A stretch of 5,491 nt of DNA from Chloroflexota bacterium (GTDB lineage: Bacteria > Chloroflexota > Dehalococcoidia > DSTF01 > JACRBR01): NCBI GenBank assembly GCA_016213125.1, contig JACRBR010000027.1:1-5491 (forward strand), given 5' to 3'. Of this stretch, positions 5,264 through 5,491 are shown piece by piece. The notes beneath the pieces are model-generated. The model searched no databases and had not been told where the DNA came from. It worked only from the letters and a program-made list of their open reading frames with translations. Positions within the stretch are counted from its first letter, which is position 1. The number at the start of each line of letters is the position of its first letter. The position numbers were made by a program, and so were the translations under genes.

Positions 5264-5491
5264 CTAGGATCGGTAGTCGCCAATCGACAGGTACGCGGGA
5301 AGCGGCACCACGCGGGCCGACGTCATCGGTAGTGTGATGGATGTCACACCCTGTATTCCAGCGAAGTCCGCGTCATTCGTGATGACGGCGCCACAACCCC
5401 GCATCGCGGCCGAAGCGGCGATCAGCGCATCCGGCGCCTTCAGCTTCGTCGCCGCACGAATCATGGCCCCGGCAATCAGTACCGTTTCCGA
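5264..5491 (-). CDS. PIN-domain protein (VapC-like), C-terminal part, cut by right edge
   Basis: The frame is open from the window edge to the TAG at 5264-5266, giving 75 C-terminal residues starting SETVLIAGAMIRAATKLKAP. The pattern KAPDALIAASAAMRGCGAVITNDADFAGIQGV is the C-terminal half of a PIN ribonuclease fold. The Asp of PDALIAA (residue 21 of the fragment) and the Asp residues in TNDADF (40 and 42) are the expected late acidic metal-binding positions. The ATG at 5464 is internal, since this family normally has 120-150 residues. VapC toxins cleave RNA, often tRNA or rRNA, and are normally encoded just after a VapB antitoxin gene. That gene would lie outside the window, so a toxin role is inferred. 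The first catalytic Asp is also outside. The gene ends 12 bases before leuC on the same strand, an unusual neighbour for a leucine operon. The final ~20 residues (TSARVVPLPAYLSIGDYRS) extend past the core fold. Confidence 0.82.
   Translation of the reverse strand, partial: SETVLIAGAMIRAATKLKAPDALIAASAAMRGCGAVITNDADFAGIQGVTSITLPMTSARVVPLPAYLSIGDYRS
5332..5349. promoter_or_regulatory. CRP-family operator-like palindrome upstream of leuC
   Basis: GTGTGA (5332-5337) and TCACAC (5344-5349) are perfect inverted repeats around the six-base spacer TGGATG. They therefore contain TGTGA-N6-TCACA, the classical consensus of CRP/GlxR-type cAMP-responsive regulators. The site is centred about 90 bases upstream of the leuC start, inside the PIN-gene coding sequence (Val-Thr-Ser-Ile-Thr codons). 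That could make it chance, or a site for an internal leuC promoter. No good -35/-10 pair was seen between the site and leuC. Confidence 0.35.

Overview
This is a GC-rich bacterial window with dense coding and strong G/C preference at third codon positions. I cannot place it beyond a high-GC bacterium. Actinomycetota or Chloroflexota would fit, but nothing seen here decides it.

Left part, + strand: the C-terminal third of a phosphonoacetaldehyde hydrolase (phnX, cut by the left edge) is followed after 95 bases by a complete 2-aminoethylphosphonate:pyruvate aminotransferase (phnW). Together they form the classical two-step route for 2-aminoethylphosphonate. PhnW transaminates the substrate to phosphonoacetaldehyde, and PhnX hydrolyses its C-P bond to give acetaldehyde and phosphate. 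The pair can therefore supply phosphorus, carbon and nitrogen (as alanine).

Middle, + strand: about 530 bases (1493-2023) hold no convincing gene. They contain two perfect hairpins and a set of GAGCCAC repeats that could form competing RNA pairings. A membrane-anchored, single-PDZ HtrA/DegP-type serine protease follows, with an intact His-Asp-Ser triad. A perfect 12-bp hairpin between htrA and the convergent leuD probably terminates transcription from both sides.

Right part, - strand: a tight cluster reads inward from the right edge. It comprises the C-terminal part of a PIN-domain (VapC-like) protein, then leuC 12 bases downstream, then leuD overlapping leuC by one base (TGATG). LeuC and LeuD are the two subunits of isopropylmalate isomerase in leucine synthesis, and both keep their diagnostic residues. 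A perfect TGTGA-N6-TCACA palindrome, the textbook CRP-family operator, lies inside the 3' end of the PIN gene about 90 bases upstream of leuC.

The protein-coding content is ordinary metabolism and housekeeping. I found no clear new multi-gene system. The points that merit a second look are non-coding: the hairpin/repeat cluster upstream of htrA, the CRP-like site upstream of leuC, and the coupling of a PIN toxin-like gene to leuCD.
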